DNA of 64,000 nucleotides, taken from NCBI RefSeq assembly GCF_021730395.1, contig NC_069371.1:52896001-52960000 (forward strand), in the 5' to 3' direction. Shown here piece by piece: positions 48,373-61,851 of this stretch. Below the pieces are notes generated by a model. It was not told the DNA's origin, made no database searches, and worked only from the letters and a program-made list of their open reading frames with translations. The position numbers were made by a program, and so were the translations under genes. This DNA comes from Mercenaria mercenaria. Its lineage: Eukaryota; Mollusca; Bivalvia; Venerida; Veneridae. Numbering within the stretch: the first letter of the stretch is position 1; each line of letters opens with the position of its first letter.

Positions 48373-50100
48373 TGTGATCTTGTTGTCGTTCAGGCGGGGG
48401 CGTCAACACGACAGCACGATGTAGCAGACACGATAGTTTTGGCCTATAATTTTAAGTTAAATGTCATATGACGAGTAAGATTAGTGAAAAAGAAATTTGA
48501 ATTGCCTCCCTTGCACCGCCAAAATTGAAAATGAAGATAATGACCGTGTTAATAAGTAGATAGAACTTTGTATGATAATTTCCTAGCCCAAAAAGAACAC
48601 AATAAATAAAAATTATCACTCGTAATAATAGGCTCATTTATAGTAAGACTCCTCGAGTGGACTGTTATGGTGAGGATAGTGCAAGTTACATCTTCGATTG
48701 CAGACCCGGGTTTGCTATTGCCGATCACGCAACTGTAGGAGACACTACTTATATATCAGTAGTCCAAACATGAGACGTAAGTATTAGTTTTAGGGCATTT
48801 TGGTGGACTTTTATGGAAGGTAACTAGAGCTACGGATGTTGACGTTATATTGTTGTTGTGGTGATGGTGGTGTATAATTTCGTATAGACACAAGTATATG
48901 TCATGTGGCTAACCACCAGCTTTTGATAAAAGACAAATACCAGTTGCTCCTCCAAGAATTATTTCACAACGGACAGGCACATGGGTAGAACCATCAACTG
49001 TCTGTATGTCAGACTGATGTCCTTCTCACATGAAGATATTTTATACCATAAACGAGGCTTCTAACCTACAGATGTGAGGCAGTCAACGAATATAACCTAC
49101 CGGCCACGGAGACCACTTATATATCTTTATTTATTGTCTAAAGTCCCCTTACGGGTACTATCACATTAAAACATTGCTACTAGTATTCAACGGCCAGAAG
49201 GGGGCAGTACTCTTGTGTCTAAAGATTTCTGAAAAAGTATTTGAATTATACGTTAAATTTGTAATTTTATTTCTTCTAATGCTCTTGGTGTAACAGTGTC
49301 CGGTCCTGAGCCGTGCCTGGTTCAAAATTTGACCGTAACTTCTGTGCACACCCTACTGACACTGACTGTTACTCTTAAACATTTTTGGAAAATTTATTAA
49401 AACTTGCTGTTTCAGGGTTCAGAGATTTCTACGTCATGTACGTATTTAGGTTTCTGGAAATAAAAAGACAAGACTGAGAAAGAGTTAGATGAGACACAGG
49501 TGCACAGTCTGAAATTGTTTATTTAAAACGATTGACCTGAATGTTTGTATTTAATGTAATGTTAGAATATCTTGAACATTTGATGAGACTATACAACATT
49601 TGTTGTGCTTAAGTTTCTTGATCGTCTGGATCTTTAATACCTAAAATGAATTTAACATACTGAGTTGTGATAAACTACTCTGATTTTCATGTTGATGAGT
49701 TTTTTATGTTTAAAAGTGCTATTCTTGTTTGGTAATTTTCATTGTTTTAAGCTCAACGTATATTATATACAATTTTTTTTCGGACGCTGTGTGACTTGGA
49801 TAATCCATGGCACCGAAATATTGTTTTAATGCAAGACTAACGATATAGCTGCAGAATATAGTAATAATACATAACGTTACCATGTCCTCTCACCACACTT
49901 CAGTTCACGAAGGATGTTTTTGTGAAAAATTAAATGCTTCAGTGTATCTTAAACAATGTTAAAGCTCTAAGTTCTCTCCAGCCATGCAGAACAGCATCCA
50001 CGGGTGTCATGTTGACGTTTTTGGGGTGACAAGCATATTTTCCGGTCAAATACCACAGGCACAAGTACCGGACCTGAAATCGAGGTGATATTATGTAGGG
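48373..50100. other. Intergenic stretch, no feature recognised
   Basis: No gene, RNA gene or bounded repeat is recognised. The first 60 bases hold inverted words (ACGACAGCAC) complementary to the adjoining minisatellite. Confidence 0.4.
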
Positions 50101-50281
50101 CAGTTGAACCTGCCTGTGTGGTCACCTCTATTAAGCAACCACCTGCCTTAATAAGCAGCCAGTCATTTTACTTCCCAAACTGACTTTCTGTTCTAATTTC
50201 AACCTCTCTTAAGCAGTCACCTGCCTTTAGCAGCCAGATTATGCTGCTCCCTTGGCTGGCTGCTAAACACAGGTTTGACTG
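50101..50281. mobile_element. Small MITE-like element, 181 bp
   Basis: The ends CAGTTGAACCTG and the inverted CAGTCAAACCTG differ at two bases. The interior repeats AAGCAGCCA/AAGCAGTCACCTGCCTT words in both directions. No clear target duplication is seen. Confidence 0.5.
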
Positions 50282-50976
50282 CACCTGTTTACCACAGGTG
50301 AAAGTAACGTACCTAAGTTACAGTACGGTTCTATGATCCATATACGTTTATATATATTACAATAATTATGTTTTCTGAAAAAGAAATGACATAAAGTCAG
50401 TTTTTTTCCACCTGTGTCCCAAAATACTCCAAAAATGAAAAATAATGATATCAAATTTCAATCTTGTTGTTGTTTTTTTTAATTTCTTTTTTGTAAATTT
50501 CAAAATTAATGTCATTTTCACAGTAGTTTGTGACATTTTTTTCAAAAAAACATGAACAATATTTCTAAAAAGACTCTTGAAATGACCAAATCTATATTAA
50601 TTTATTTTTTTGTACAGCAAATCAGACACCTGTACTTCTCAGGAACGGTTGAGCCATGTTTACCCGTATTGTCTTTGAATAGGTCGGACCAGTTATGTCC
50701 CCTTAATGAAAAGCCGCCATTTGCATTCATGCCATGCCTTCGGGGCGCATGCACTTTTTAACTTTCAGTGCTGATATTACGTTGAAAACGGTAACACTAA
50801 AAGAAAATGTCAGAACTTCTTTTAAATATCTGTTTGATTCACAGACCGTCTTCTAAATTTAAGTGCCGAATTCACATGGGAAAGCAACTGACCTGTTGCA
50901 CGTGCAAGTTGTTCGCGATTTTTTTTACGTCGAAGATTTTTTTTTCAGTGCTGAATAACGGTATCATCAATTAGTA

Positions 50977-51695
50977 TTAAGGTTCATGTAAAGTCTTTTG
51001 AAACAACCACTCTGGTGAATTTTTGTTTTAGTTTTTTTACGCCACATAGGCCTTGGTCTATCATAAAGAATACACCAAACTGTTCATAACAAGTAGAAGA
51101 AACTTTCAAGTCTTCAAGACCAGTTATTCCATTTTGAACAACACATTTTGTCTTATATCACATGTGCTTTGACTGTTCATGCTCTATTTTGTAGAAGATA
51201 TCAAGCTTCTTTTTCAAAAGTATTTATTGTGTGTCTTAACACATTTGTCCAGGTACTCCGGGAGTTGAAAGTGTTACAAACCATGTACATTTCAGAAAAA
51301 TGCAGAAATTGCAAAATGAAAGTGAAAGTAGAGCTGTCAAGTTGACAAAAAACTGCAGTATTTTAACAAATATAAAAGTAAACTATTTTTCATTTCCCGG
51401 AGTACCTAGGTAAGTATGTAAGATAGTCACATCAAAAACAAACTTAGAGAAAAAATATGTTTGAAAAAGAAGTTTGATATTAAGTACAAAATAGAATGTG
51501 GACAGCTGAAGTACATGTTTTGTAAGACAAAATACATATTACCAAACAAGGTGACTTCTATAGAAAGTATTTTCTACTTCTTCTGAACAACTCCATATAT
51601 GTGTGTTGTTATGAATATTATGACTCTGTCCGGTATAATTTCCAAAATGAAAATTTACCTAAGGGGTGGTCTCAAACGCTTTACATGAACCTTAA
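50977..51695. mobile_element. TTAA-bounded inverted-repeat element, 0.7 kb
   Basis: TTAAGGTTCATGTAAAG at 50977-50993 is repeated inverted at 51679-51695, and similarity continues inward with changes. TTAA at both borders fits a piggyBac-type target but may simply be part of the repeat. A smaller inverted pair AGGTACTCCGGGA (51251-51263 and 51395-51407) lies inside. No transposase is seen. Confidence 0.55.
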
Positions 51696-51785
51696 AATGG
51701 TATTTTAAAGGTAGACTATTTTTCTAAAATGAGATTAAATGTGTAGGGGCAAGCACAGGTAGATCTACCCTGCTGATGGACATAC

Positions 51786-52165
51786 TCTAGGAAAGTGGTA
51801 TATTTACAGATTATCTATATTTTTCAGTCAGCAAATTTACAGATCAAGTGTATGAAAACTGCTAAAAGTATATTAAGACTGAAAATTGCAGCTTGAAATT
51901 AATTGATTTGCTTTTGGTATATATAAATATAGGTCAGTTGTAACTTTCAGTCGTTTCTGTTGACATATTTCTGAAAATGCCAAAAAATGGCTGAAACACA
52001 AAAATGACCTTGATTTATGTATACTGTACATAAACCAGTTAATTTTAAGCTGCGGTTTTGAGAATTAATGTAATGTCGTCAGTTTTCATACACACAAACT
52101 GTAAATTTATAGATTGAAAAATCTGTTGATTTATAGATAGTCTGTAATTATACCGCTTTCCTAGA
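51786..52165. mobile_element. Foldback element, 380 bp
   Basis: The ends TCTAGGAAAG(T/C)GGTATA match inverted over about 33 bases with three differences, and weaker pairing continues to a centre near TGCCAAAAAATGGC. A relative lies at 61852-62177. Confidence 0.65.
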
Positions 52166-55040
52166 CCTGTTAGTTGTACGTGAGTCACGATATTGTGGTA
52201 ATTTTTGCACAGGTCAGTATTTCTCCTCCACGTACAACATGGGAATGACCTTTTCTATGGTGAACCTTCCTCGACAATTTTATGCGGGGATTTTTAAATC
52301 GCATTATAAGAATAAAAAAACAAAAATAATGAAATTTTAAGATGCCTGGAAAGAAGCCAAATGAAAGATAGTGTTAACACTTCATTAACATGTTTAACTG
52401 TTGTGTTTAAACCATCATAAAATTATTCAGTTTTATTTTGTTTTACAATTTCATCGTTTAAGTATATTGCCTGGTCATGTTTTTACCTAAATCTATTTTC
52501 ACCAGAGAAAAGGTCTTTACTGGTTTTGATGTAAGGAGAGGGATTCTGCCCTATCAAGAAAATATCTCGGAATCACTTCTGACATCAAATTATTTGGACT
52601 GTATAACTATCAGCAGCCACCCATTTTTATAAACAGGAAAGATGTTCTTTTTATGCCAAATAAGAAAATATATAGTTTAGTGTAAAAAGATTACCTAACA
52701 TTTTTGATGATCCAGAAAATACAAAAAAATACTCTTTAAGAAAGTGCTATTTCTATTTTTAGTGAAATTCTGACCCTATATGTATTCTAAGCAAATACAG
52801 ACTCAGAAAGCTCAAAAAAGTGTTCTGTATCTTGGTCAGTTATGTATACACAAATTTGAGATGTACCTGTCAGTTTTCAAAGATGTCTGTTTCAATGATC
52901 AACAATGTCTGGTGTCGTAAAGAATTGGTCAGAAACTTTTGAAAAAAAAATACAGTATGAATATTTTAAGATAGTTTTGACAGTTAATAGATCATAAGTA
53001 TTTAAACAGTGACTGTAATTTGTACTTGTGAGTGTACAAAGACAATCTAGTGTTTTTTCAACAAAGATCATCATTAAAGGGAGGTAATAACACAATTCAT
53101 CATGTCAAATTTTATCACAGGAGGTTGAAATTTTATCATAACCACTTTTGGGATAACTATAAAAATCCCTTACCCCTATAAACCCACTGTATTTTTCATT
53201 GATAGAAAACTTGTGGTCTTCAATTTTTGGAGATGCAGTGTCCTCATAATTGTGCAGTACATTCCACAAGTTTTGATTGCATGAGCGTTACTGAAGGATT
53301 CAGAAACAAAATGATCAATGTTAGTTAAATTAATTTTTGGATTTATATGAAAATCAATGTTCTTTTCTGCCAAATCACTGGGAGGATGCAACTACGTACT
53401 AACTGTGTGAAGAGAAGAAATTACCTCCCTTATGTGAATGAGTCATAATGGAGGGAGGGGAAGTGGAATCAACACAGATAGTTCACAATACTAAAAATAT
53501 TAGTACTGGCATTTCTGTCAAGAAGTCATGAAAAAGTCTGGTTTGTGTCAAAATGTAGATGATTTTGATCAAGCTTTATAACTAGAGTTATTTAAGTTCA
53601 ACACTTATACAGTTATAAGTTTTAAGACCCTGTTTTAAAGAGAAAATAATACTACAGAAAATTAGTGATCCCACTCCACTTATAACACAGTATCTTTAGG
53701 AATCCATTATCAAAGTGTAGAAAGTAATTTAAAAACTTGAGTATTTGCTTTATCCTTGTGAAAAATTGTCATTTTATTGCAAATTTTAGTGCATTTTCAG
53801 AGCCTTAGGTGAAACTGTTACAAAAGGGTCAAGTGAAGTAATTGAAGGCTTTGATTGATCAGTGAGAAGGCGGGTATTCAACCCGGACTGTCAACTATAT
53901 TACAGATAACCTGACCTACAAACCTCACCCTTGGGGTATGTGTTATTTTAACTTTGATCTTCATTGATATTGTGGTGGCTTTCAAACCATCTGATAAATG
54001 TCTTACATAGTAAATACAATGGTCATTTTATGGAAAATTTAGATGAATGATAACCTATAATATTCAAATTGCAAACAATATGATGTGTCAGCAATTCTGT
54101 TTTTGTTCATTTATATTCTAATTTGTGAAATAATGTAGAAAATGAGTTTTGATAAAATTCTTTTGAAGGATGTATAGTGTTGATAGGGTCAGTGTTTGAT
54201 AGTGCTGGAGTATTTCGGATCTTTGTGTAAACCAAGTAACCACAGAGGAAATTTAATAAAAGGTTTGTGTCAAACTTCATTCTATTTGTGCTAGATATCA
54301 AAAACTTTTTAGCATTCTATAAGGAAAATATAAAAAGTAATTTTTACGTATTTGTAGGTGCCGGATTCAAACCAGTAAATGTGTGAGCATTACCTTCAGA
54401 AATAATGGGCTGAAATGGCCAGGTAGTAGCTGGATATATTCAGAAATACAATGTAATACATTTCTCCCCTTTAATCTTCATTTTTAATACTTTTGACCTG
54501 TCTGTGTATGTGCAACTCCTGATTTCTGTGACTCCAAAGTAACTTGGGATAATCTTAATGAAAAAATAGTGCACACACCTGATGTGGGATTTGAACCACT
54601 GGGCACAACAAAAGCTAAAAGGCTAGTTGCTAAATTACTAACTGAAGATGTATTGAAGTTCAAATGTTTCAGAGCAAATGCAGTAGTAAGAGACCCAACT
54701 ACAATACCAGGGGTCACAATATTCATCCCCACACACTTCTTCAGTGTTTTTGATATTTTTATACCAGAGGGTCTTGAAACCTTGCTTACAAAAGAAGCAG
54801 AGGAAGCTTCTTGCATTGAAGCATCATATATAGCTTGTACAGCTGTCCAAACGTTGGTTTGGTAGAGGTGCCTGTATATACAAGACTGTGTACTTTTGAC
54901 TGGCAGGTGAGCAAATGTGATTGTACTATGTCTGTCATTGGACAGGTGTCTTGTGTTTTCAATAATTCAACTGTTAACACTCTTAGAGATCACAATTTTT
55001 GCTTATTCTCAATGGAACTCTGCAAATGAATTTGCCAAAT
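52166..55040. other. Intergenic stretch without a recognised gene
   Basis: Mostly unassigned AT-rich DNA. Two minus-strand B-box-like words, GGTTTGAATCC (near 54370) and GGTTCAAATCC (near 54590), hint at decayed tRNA-derived repeats; the A boxes are not convincing. Confidence 0.4.
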
Positions 55041-55199
55041 TTTAAATAAAATCACGGGCAGTTTTGAATCTTCGTCATACAGGATAAAAAACATGGTCAC
55101 TAAGCTAAATTTATAGAAGAGCCTTGTAAACTCTGAACGACACTTTTTATACCTGATCTGCATGAACATTGTCCGAAAATTTATTTATTTTTATGTAAA

Positions 55200-55345
55200 G
55201 CAAGGTCAAGGTTTCAACTGGGTCATCTGGGGCCAAGAACTAGGTCTGAAGGTACAATCATTGAAAGAAAATCTAAGTCTGAATTGGGTTATTTGTGCCA
55301 AATTGAGTCTGGAGGTCAAATCTTGGGGAAAAATTTACTATCAAG
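55200..55345 (+). repeat. Decayed array units
   Basis: Two degraded copies of a unit (AAGGTCAAGGTTTCAACTGG, GGGTCATCTGGGGCCAAGAA) similar to the array at 18589-19335. Confidence 0.45.
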
Positions 55346-55404
55346 AGTTCACATTTTAAAGCTGGTCTACATAAAAAATAAGACTGGTTGTCCTTTGGAA
55401 ATAA

Positions 55405-55544
55405 CTTGGCACCTTTTATGCATGATATGTTTAAACTTAGTTGCAGATTAATCAATTACCGCACCTAAATAGCTTGGCACCTTTTATACATGGTATATTT
55501 AAACTTAGTTACCAATATGCAAATTAATCAATTACCGCACCTAA
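55405..55544 (+). repeat. Two-copy tandem duplication, 68-bp period
   Basis: CTTGGCACCTTTTATGCATG starts at 55405 and a close copy at 55473; both run through AATCAATTACCGCACCTAAA. The second copy is slightly longer. Confidence 0.8.
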
Positions 55545-55550
55545 ACAGTC

Positions 55551-55756
55551 ATGCGGGTGAGGCGTATGTTCTGCATTTTGAATTGATAGAAAACATTTTG
55601 TCGGAAATCATTAGTCCTCTACCTCTAATTTATGTGGAGAAGTTAGCAGTTACTTGTGGAAAACAGGTTAGTAATGGTTCCATGCATAAAGAATCCAGGG
55701 ACACTGCTCAGGTTAGCTCAGATACAGTTGAAATATGGTGCTAAACCCAATACATA
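55551..55756 (+). mobile_element. SINE copy lacking most of its tRNA head
   Basis: From GGCGTATGTTCTGC through ATGTGGAGAAGTTAGCAGTT and GAATCCAGGGACACTG to GTGCTAAACCCAATAC it follows the SINE at 1107, with scattered changes. Confidence 0.75.
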
Positions 55757-56485
55757 TTTATGTACTTTTTCTTTGTAAGATCTTGAGTAAGTGTTCCCTA
55801 GACGTTAAATATGCTTACCGGTAATACAGCTCAATTTAGCAATCATTTGCTAATCAATTATATAAATTAATTGATACCGACCTATACAATAAAATAATTT
55901 CCTTTAGTATGGCTCCACCTGTCCCTGTGATGTCAATGTTCTTACATAGTTTGGTGACTAATTAATTGCCAGTTGTCTCCGGTCTGTATTACTATATGTT
56001 ATCACTGTTGGTGTGACCTTACTGGCAAATAGATTATCAAACAAGAGGGAAAGTGTCACTGAAAGTAAATAGGCAAGATAATCATGCCTGTATAAGGCTG
56101 TATAAGGCATGAAGTTATGTAAAGTTGAACCAAATGTATTTCCTTGTAATCATTTGGGTAGATAAAACTTGAAACAGTTTTTCCTTAAAGTCAGTTATTT
56201 ATTGTGAAACAGAAAAAATGGGAGTAAAATTAAGGTAAGAATTTATGTTTTGGATTGATAGAACTTTGTCCCTGTCTGAAAACCAGGGACAATATCAAGT
56301 GTGGAATTTAATGTCTGCTATAAAATATTCTTAAGAAAATGTGACTAAAAGGTGAAAATTGGAGAATCCTATCAAAGTTTGAGGAAGAAGGAATATTTCT
56401 ATGTGATTTGTTAAGTTGAGCCCCGCAGTAGAAAATAGGAGTTGCTTACGCTTCTTTAAGAATTTTTGAGATCTCAGGCATTTTT

Positions 56486-57725
56486 AGCTCGACTATACGA
56501 AGTATAAGGAGAGCTATCCTACTCGACCTGGCGTCGGCGTCTTTCCGCGTCCCCACCTTGGTTAAAGTTTTTTTACACTTTCTCTTTTTTCAACTTATCT
56601 CTGTAATTACTTGACGGATTTCATTCAAACTTGAAATAGTTATTCCTCATCATCACCCACATCATCTGACATAAGGGCCATAACTCTGGCACCAATATTT
56701 CATGATTTATCTCCCCTTTTCACTTAGTTTTTAAGGTTAAAGTTTTGATGCACTTTCACTCTATCTCTGTCATTACTGAATGGATTTGATTCAAACTTAA
56801 AATACTTGTTTAACATCATCACCCACATCATATGACACAAGATGCATAACTCTGGCACAATTTTTTTATGAATTATTCCCCCTTTTTACTTAGAATTTCA
56901 GGTTAAAGGTTTGATGCACTTTCACTCTATCTCAGTTATTACTGAATGGATTTGATTCAAACTTAAAATCGTTGTTCAACATCATCACCCATGCCATATA
57001 ACACAAGGTGCATAACTCTGGCACCAATTTTTCATGAATTATGTCCCCTTTTACTTAGAATTAAAAGTTAATTTTTCATAAATTATTCCCCATTTTTACT
57101 TAGAATTTCAGGTTAAAGTTTTGATGCACTTTCACTCTATCACTGTTATTACTGAATGGATTTGATTCAAACTTAAAATAGTTGTTCAACATCATCACCC
57201 ACACCATTTGGCACAAGGTGCATAACTCTGGCACCAATTTTTCATGAATTATTCCCCCTTTTTACTAAGAATTTCTGGTTAAAGTTTTGATGCACTTTCA
57301 CTTTATCTCTGTTATTACTGAATGGATTTGATTCAAACTTAAAATTGTTGTTCAACATCATCACCCACACCATTTAACACAAGGTGCATAACTCTGGCAC
57401 CAATTTTTCATGAATTATGCCCCCTTTTACTTAGAATTAAAAGTTAATTTTGATGCATTTTCACTATATCTCAGTTATTATGAAATGCATTTGATTCAAA
57501 CTTGAAGTAGTTGTTCCACATCATCACCCACATCGTACGATACAAGATGCATAACTCTTGCACCAATATTTAATTAATTATGCCCCCTTTTTGCTTAGGC
57601 TGTACTTGATACACTTTATCTGTACTTCTCTTATTACTTAATATTTTTGACACAGACTCAGGCTATTGTGCAATATCTTCACCCACCATTGGAGTTAATA
57701 AACACTCCAGTGACAGCTCCAGTTT
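56486..57725 (+). mobile_element. Helentron-like array element, AGCTCGAC family, near complete
   Basis: Starts AGCTCGACTATACGAAGTAT (with TATAC-GAA-GTATA hairpin) after a T run, then CGACCTGGCGTCGGCGTC. About five units of 170-200 bp follow (GATGCACTTTCACTCTATC at about 56748, 56920, 57120, 57290). It ends with GGAGT...ACTCC (57691-57708) and GACAGCTCCAGTTT. Another 3' terminus, CCTGTGACAGCTCTTGTATT, follows at about 57780. Confidence 0.65.
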
Positions 57726-57799
57726 CCTCAGATGTGCCCAGTTTCACTATCCAGCATCAAAATAGTTGAGCACGCTGTCTCCTGTGACAGCTCTTGTAT

Positions 57800-59685
57800 T
57801 ATAAGACAAAGGTGAAAAAGCTCAAGAATTTATATCCAAGAGTTCTTGCAGTTTCTGATATTTTACAGCTTCATAGTTCCAAATGTTTTAAGTAAATCTA
57901 GCTCAGATAAGTTCTTGTTAGTGTCTTGTCAGATTAATAGTACATTTTGTACTGTGAAGTTACTTAATTTCATGGGTACCAAATTTCGTGGTTTCATCCA
58001 AAAATGCAGTTTCATTGGGGCTTATATTTGTGGTTTTTAATTTTTAAGGAAAAAACAGGAATTTTATGTGTACATAGGGATTTAGTTTCATGGAATGGCC
58101 CAACCTAGAAATCCATGAATTTTAGACACCTACAGTATCTTATTGTCTTGGATAGTAAGTAAATGTGTGATTATTCGCCAGTTTTTTTCTTGTTAAATTT
58201 TACCTTTTGGGGTTTGGGAAGGATGATAGTTTTTATTATGAAAATTAACGAGTGCTGAAAGATTGCTTCTCTGATATATTTTGTGTTCTCAGACCAGCTT
58301 ATTACATTTGATCATACTTTTATATCTCCTTAAAAAAAAGACATTTTCGATATTTATAAACAGTTTATTGAGAAAGGAGGAAAATACTTGGCACTGTCTG
58401 GTGTTGACAGGGTATTTATCAAAGGATCTGAAGTGAGAAGGGAAAAAAACTCAAAAACCATTAAGATTTTATCAATTAGATGAAAAAAGTGTATGTCAGG
58501 TCTGGAGTTTAGCTTGATAAATTGTGTCCTAAGAATAAGCTGTATGGAATGGTTTTAATGTCTGTTTGGTTTTTTAGAGTGGGTTTTCGAGAAGGTTTAA
58601 TGTCAGATTTCTTAAATGTCATTTAAAGATTTTTATCTTGGCTGGGGAAGAAAATGTGACTTGCAATATAAAGAATTTGCTGAAAGCTGAATTATAGATG
58701 TACTATATCATAATATATTCTGTCTGAGTCGGCCGTTAATGTATGATTAATAAGATATTGATGTCTGTTTGATCTTTTTATGGTAAGTAAATGATATATT
58801 TCTTATCACAAAAGTCATCGAAAGTCGCCAGAATAGTGCACAACAGTAATTATTGTTGTCTTGAACTGTCTCGTTTCTGTTTTCTTTATAGACAAAGATT
58901 TTGATGATCATATCTTGTTATCACACTTAAAAGGCAGAGGGTAATAGTTCTTTCCATCCCATGTCCGCGCCTGTAGTTAGTGGTTCTTCTTCTGTTGGAA
59001 CTAAGTGGTTTTAAAAGTATCTCTCTGCTATAGGCAAACGGACTCCCTCCTTGCATCATGTTTCTGTCTGTATCAATAACTTTAAAAACTATATATATTT
59101 TTCAAGTGATTTTGTTGAATGTTCATACAAAGATAAAGAATATATTGAGATGAAGTGCAAAGTAACTTTTGATTACTTTAAAAAAAAATCCTTTTATTAA
59201 GTTTACTTGTCCTGGGCATAACACTGAAAGTGCTTAAACTCTGTACAAAGATAAGAGGGCATAAAGTTGAAGTGCAGTAGATCTACTCTACCTTACTTTT
59301 GTAGCTTACCTGAAACTTTCATCTGAAGGAGAAGTTCAGGATAAGCTGTTATTGAAAGGCGGATGGTCCTGTATCAGTAATCTGTTGTCCAGCATCCACA
59401 AGTTCTCTAAAACATCTTCTCTGATTGTCACTGAAATTGTTGTCAGATACCTGCTTTCGCAGTCAATAATATTTTGTGATTCTGTTTCTATTTCTGGGTA
59501 CTTCTGTACCAGGGATTTCTTCAGCATCTGCCTTTAAGTTTGCTTGTTTCTTGTTTTGTGATGATAGTTAACACCATTGAAACACAAGTTAATTTGTTTT
59601 CAGTATTGTAATAATATGAAGGGGAAAAAAACTTAATTCACAGTAAGACCTTTTCAGATTGATTAAAAAGTAAAATGTTGATGGC
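57800..59685. other. Intergenic stretch, no feature recognised
   Basis: A minus-strand open frame at 59336-59527 has a plausible composition but no splice context and no recognised homology. Nothing else is supported. Confidence 0.4.
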
Positions 59686-59689
59686 CAAA

Positions 59690-60130
59690 GGTCAAGGGCA
59701 ACAATGTTGAGCCCCTTATTTGTTGACACACTATCTCAGTGACCCAAACATTTCAGCCGATTTAAAATAAAAGCTCCATACAAGTAAAATATTAGGCACT
59801 AACAAAACCCAATGTGATCTCTGACTCCTTAGTGTGACCTTGACCTTTGAGACAAAGACCAGTGTTCTGTGGCTATACGCTGTTTCAATGAGATTATTAT
59901 TTCTACCAAATAATGAATAGTGCTCAATGCATGTCAAAGTCATGGCCTATACAAGATCTCATATTACCTTCCAAAGATAGGTGCCTGACAAAATGAAAAT
60001 AAGATTGCTCCATTTACTGTATATGAAAAGATTTGACTTGACCTTGACCTCAAGGTGAGACTGACCTTTGAGATAGGAACCTGGAGTTTGTGCGTAACAC
60101 TGTTCTGTTGAGGTTAACATTCATGCCAGA
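59690..60130 (-). repeat. Decayed minus-strand array fragment
   Basis: On the minus strand, CAAAGGTCAAGGTCACACT and TGTTACGCACAAACTCCAGG resemble units of the 24492-26198 element. No ends are seen. Confidence 0.45.
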
Positions 60131-61851
60131 TATATAAACAAGATTGATCTATATCCAGACAAAATCAACAAACTCGTGCACAAACTGATGCACGTACACC
60201 AAAAAGCAATTTTGATTGGTATAAGTTTATGATGTTGTGTTTTAAATTGCTTGACTTTATTAGGGTCACTCAATTAACCCCTGAGATAAATATTTTGGGA
60301 AATATTACCTGATATGGGTTGCTTTCATTACAAAAGGGTATAGGTTTTCATCCTGTAAATTGTTATTTGCAAGGTTCGTTGAAGTTTGTAGATTTTATCT
60401 CAGTTGAACTTCAAAAGAATAAAGCCTAGTTTACATTTTAGTGATTTTAAATTATTTTGCTCAATACATCATTTGTGATTAACTATGTCTGATAAAAGTT
60501 GAAAGATTGCCGTTAATTACGTGAAATATCTTTTTTCCCAAAGAAACTAGCAGTATATCTCTTTTTACAGAAGTAACATTTGAAGCAATATTGAGGTTTT
60601 CATGTGTAAATACAAAATATATTGATAAAGGATTGCTGTGCTTGATTGTAGCAGGAATCACATGTTCAGATATTAGTGTATCTTTCATAGGTGACTTAAT
60701 TATTCACTGGTTTTACTTTTGTAGAAAACAATTCTCTTTATGGACTTGACAATATATTAAAGGAATGTTAATCTTTGTGTAAACATTCTTACTTCTTCTG
60801 TGAGAGTGATCATGGACAACTGGGAGTTTATTTAAAGATCAAAAGGGATTAGTTTTATGCAATTGACTTTATTTATTGCCACCTACCTAAAAAGATCATC
60901 TATTGCTTTGTTTATTTAGATCTATACATGTGTAATGCCTTATACTATTACTTTCGGTGACAAATATTAACTAAGAAGAGGAGCGGCTTTGAAGAAGACA
61001 TAGTGACAAGCTAGCGTCAGATTTGCTTGTACTGTTTTTTTCGTAACATTTTGTTTTGGAATGCTTTTGTTTCGAATGAAAGAGTCGGGGTTTTTTCGCG
61101 TATGTATTTAGCAACTCCATGTGTCTGTAAATTTCTCTAATTTCTGCAGAGTGAAATGTTGGTCATTGTCAGCACTGATGAAATTGATAACTTACAGGAA
61201 TATCATTGATTTCTACTGGTTACCGGTATTTTCAGTTGAAAATTGATATTTTATGCACTGGATATAGCATTATTTCAATACTACTAATTTAGCAGTTTTC
61301 AAAACGTGAGTGATTGAGAAAATGGTTGATAACGGTGTAAGGAGTGTAAAGGTATGCTGGGATTGATTTGACAAAAAAATACACAGGTACACTAGAGTAA
61401 TTACAGGAAAATTATAGGGCCGTGCACACTGTCACTGATCAGGGTAGGATTACCATGGTTATACCTTCCATGTTGCTCGAAGCTATATTTAACCGTTACC
61501 AGACCTATTGAAATAGTTTTAAACAAGGATGAAAAAGTAAATTACGGACATAGACAGTTTGTTAAACCAGCATTTTTCGGGGTTTAAAATCCATTCATAT
61601 TGGGAAAGATAATGTCAACAGAGGTGTTTAAAACTTTTGTGTGTTTTGAATGAATGATCTAAGAAAAGAGACAAGATGTAGCTTAGGGTAATAATAGTCA
61701 CCCGCCGTAAAAATTTGTATTATTTAAATTTTCCTGCTGCCAAGCTGCAGTAGATGTAGGAATTATATATCTTGTCCACAAAACAATAGGAGAAACATGG
61801 GAAATAAAAACAGGTAAGTGTTTGTTCATTTGTTATAGAATTATTAATAGA
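60131..61851. other. Intergenic stretch, no feature recognised
   Basis: AT-rich, no recognised repeat end, exon or RNA gene. Confidence 0.4.

Noticed and set aside
48098-48471. Cys/Val/Leu-rich proteins in three frames
   Set aside because: They are translations of a stop-free minisatellite.
54484-54865. Overlapping 110- and 98-residue frames on opposite strands
   Set aside because: Both cover a decayed repeat with a tRNA-like B box; no splice context or homology.
59336-59527. 63-residue minus-strand exon
   Set aside because: Protein-like composition, but no pyrimidine tract before it, a stop two codons upstream and no recognised family.
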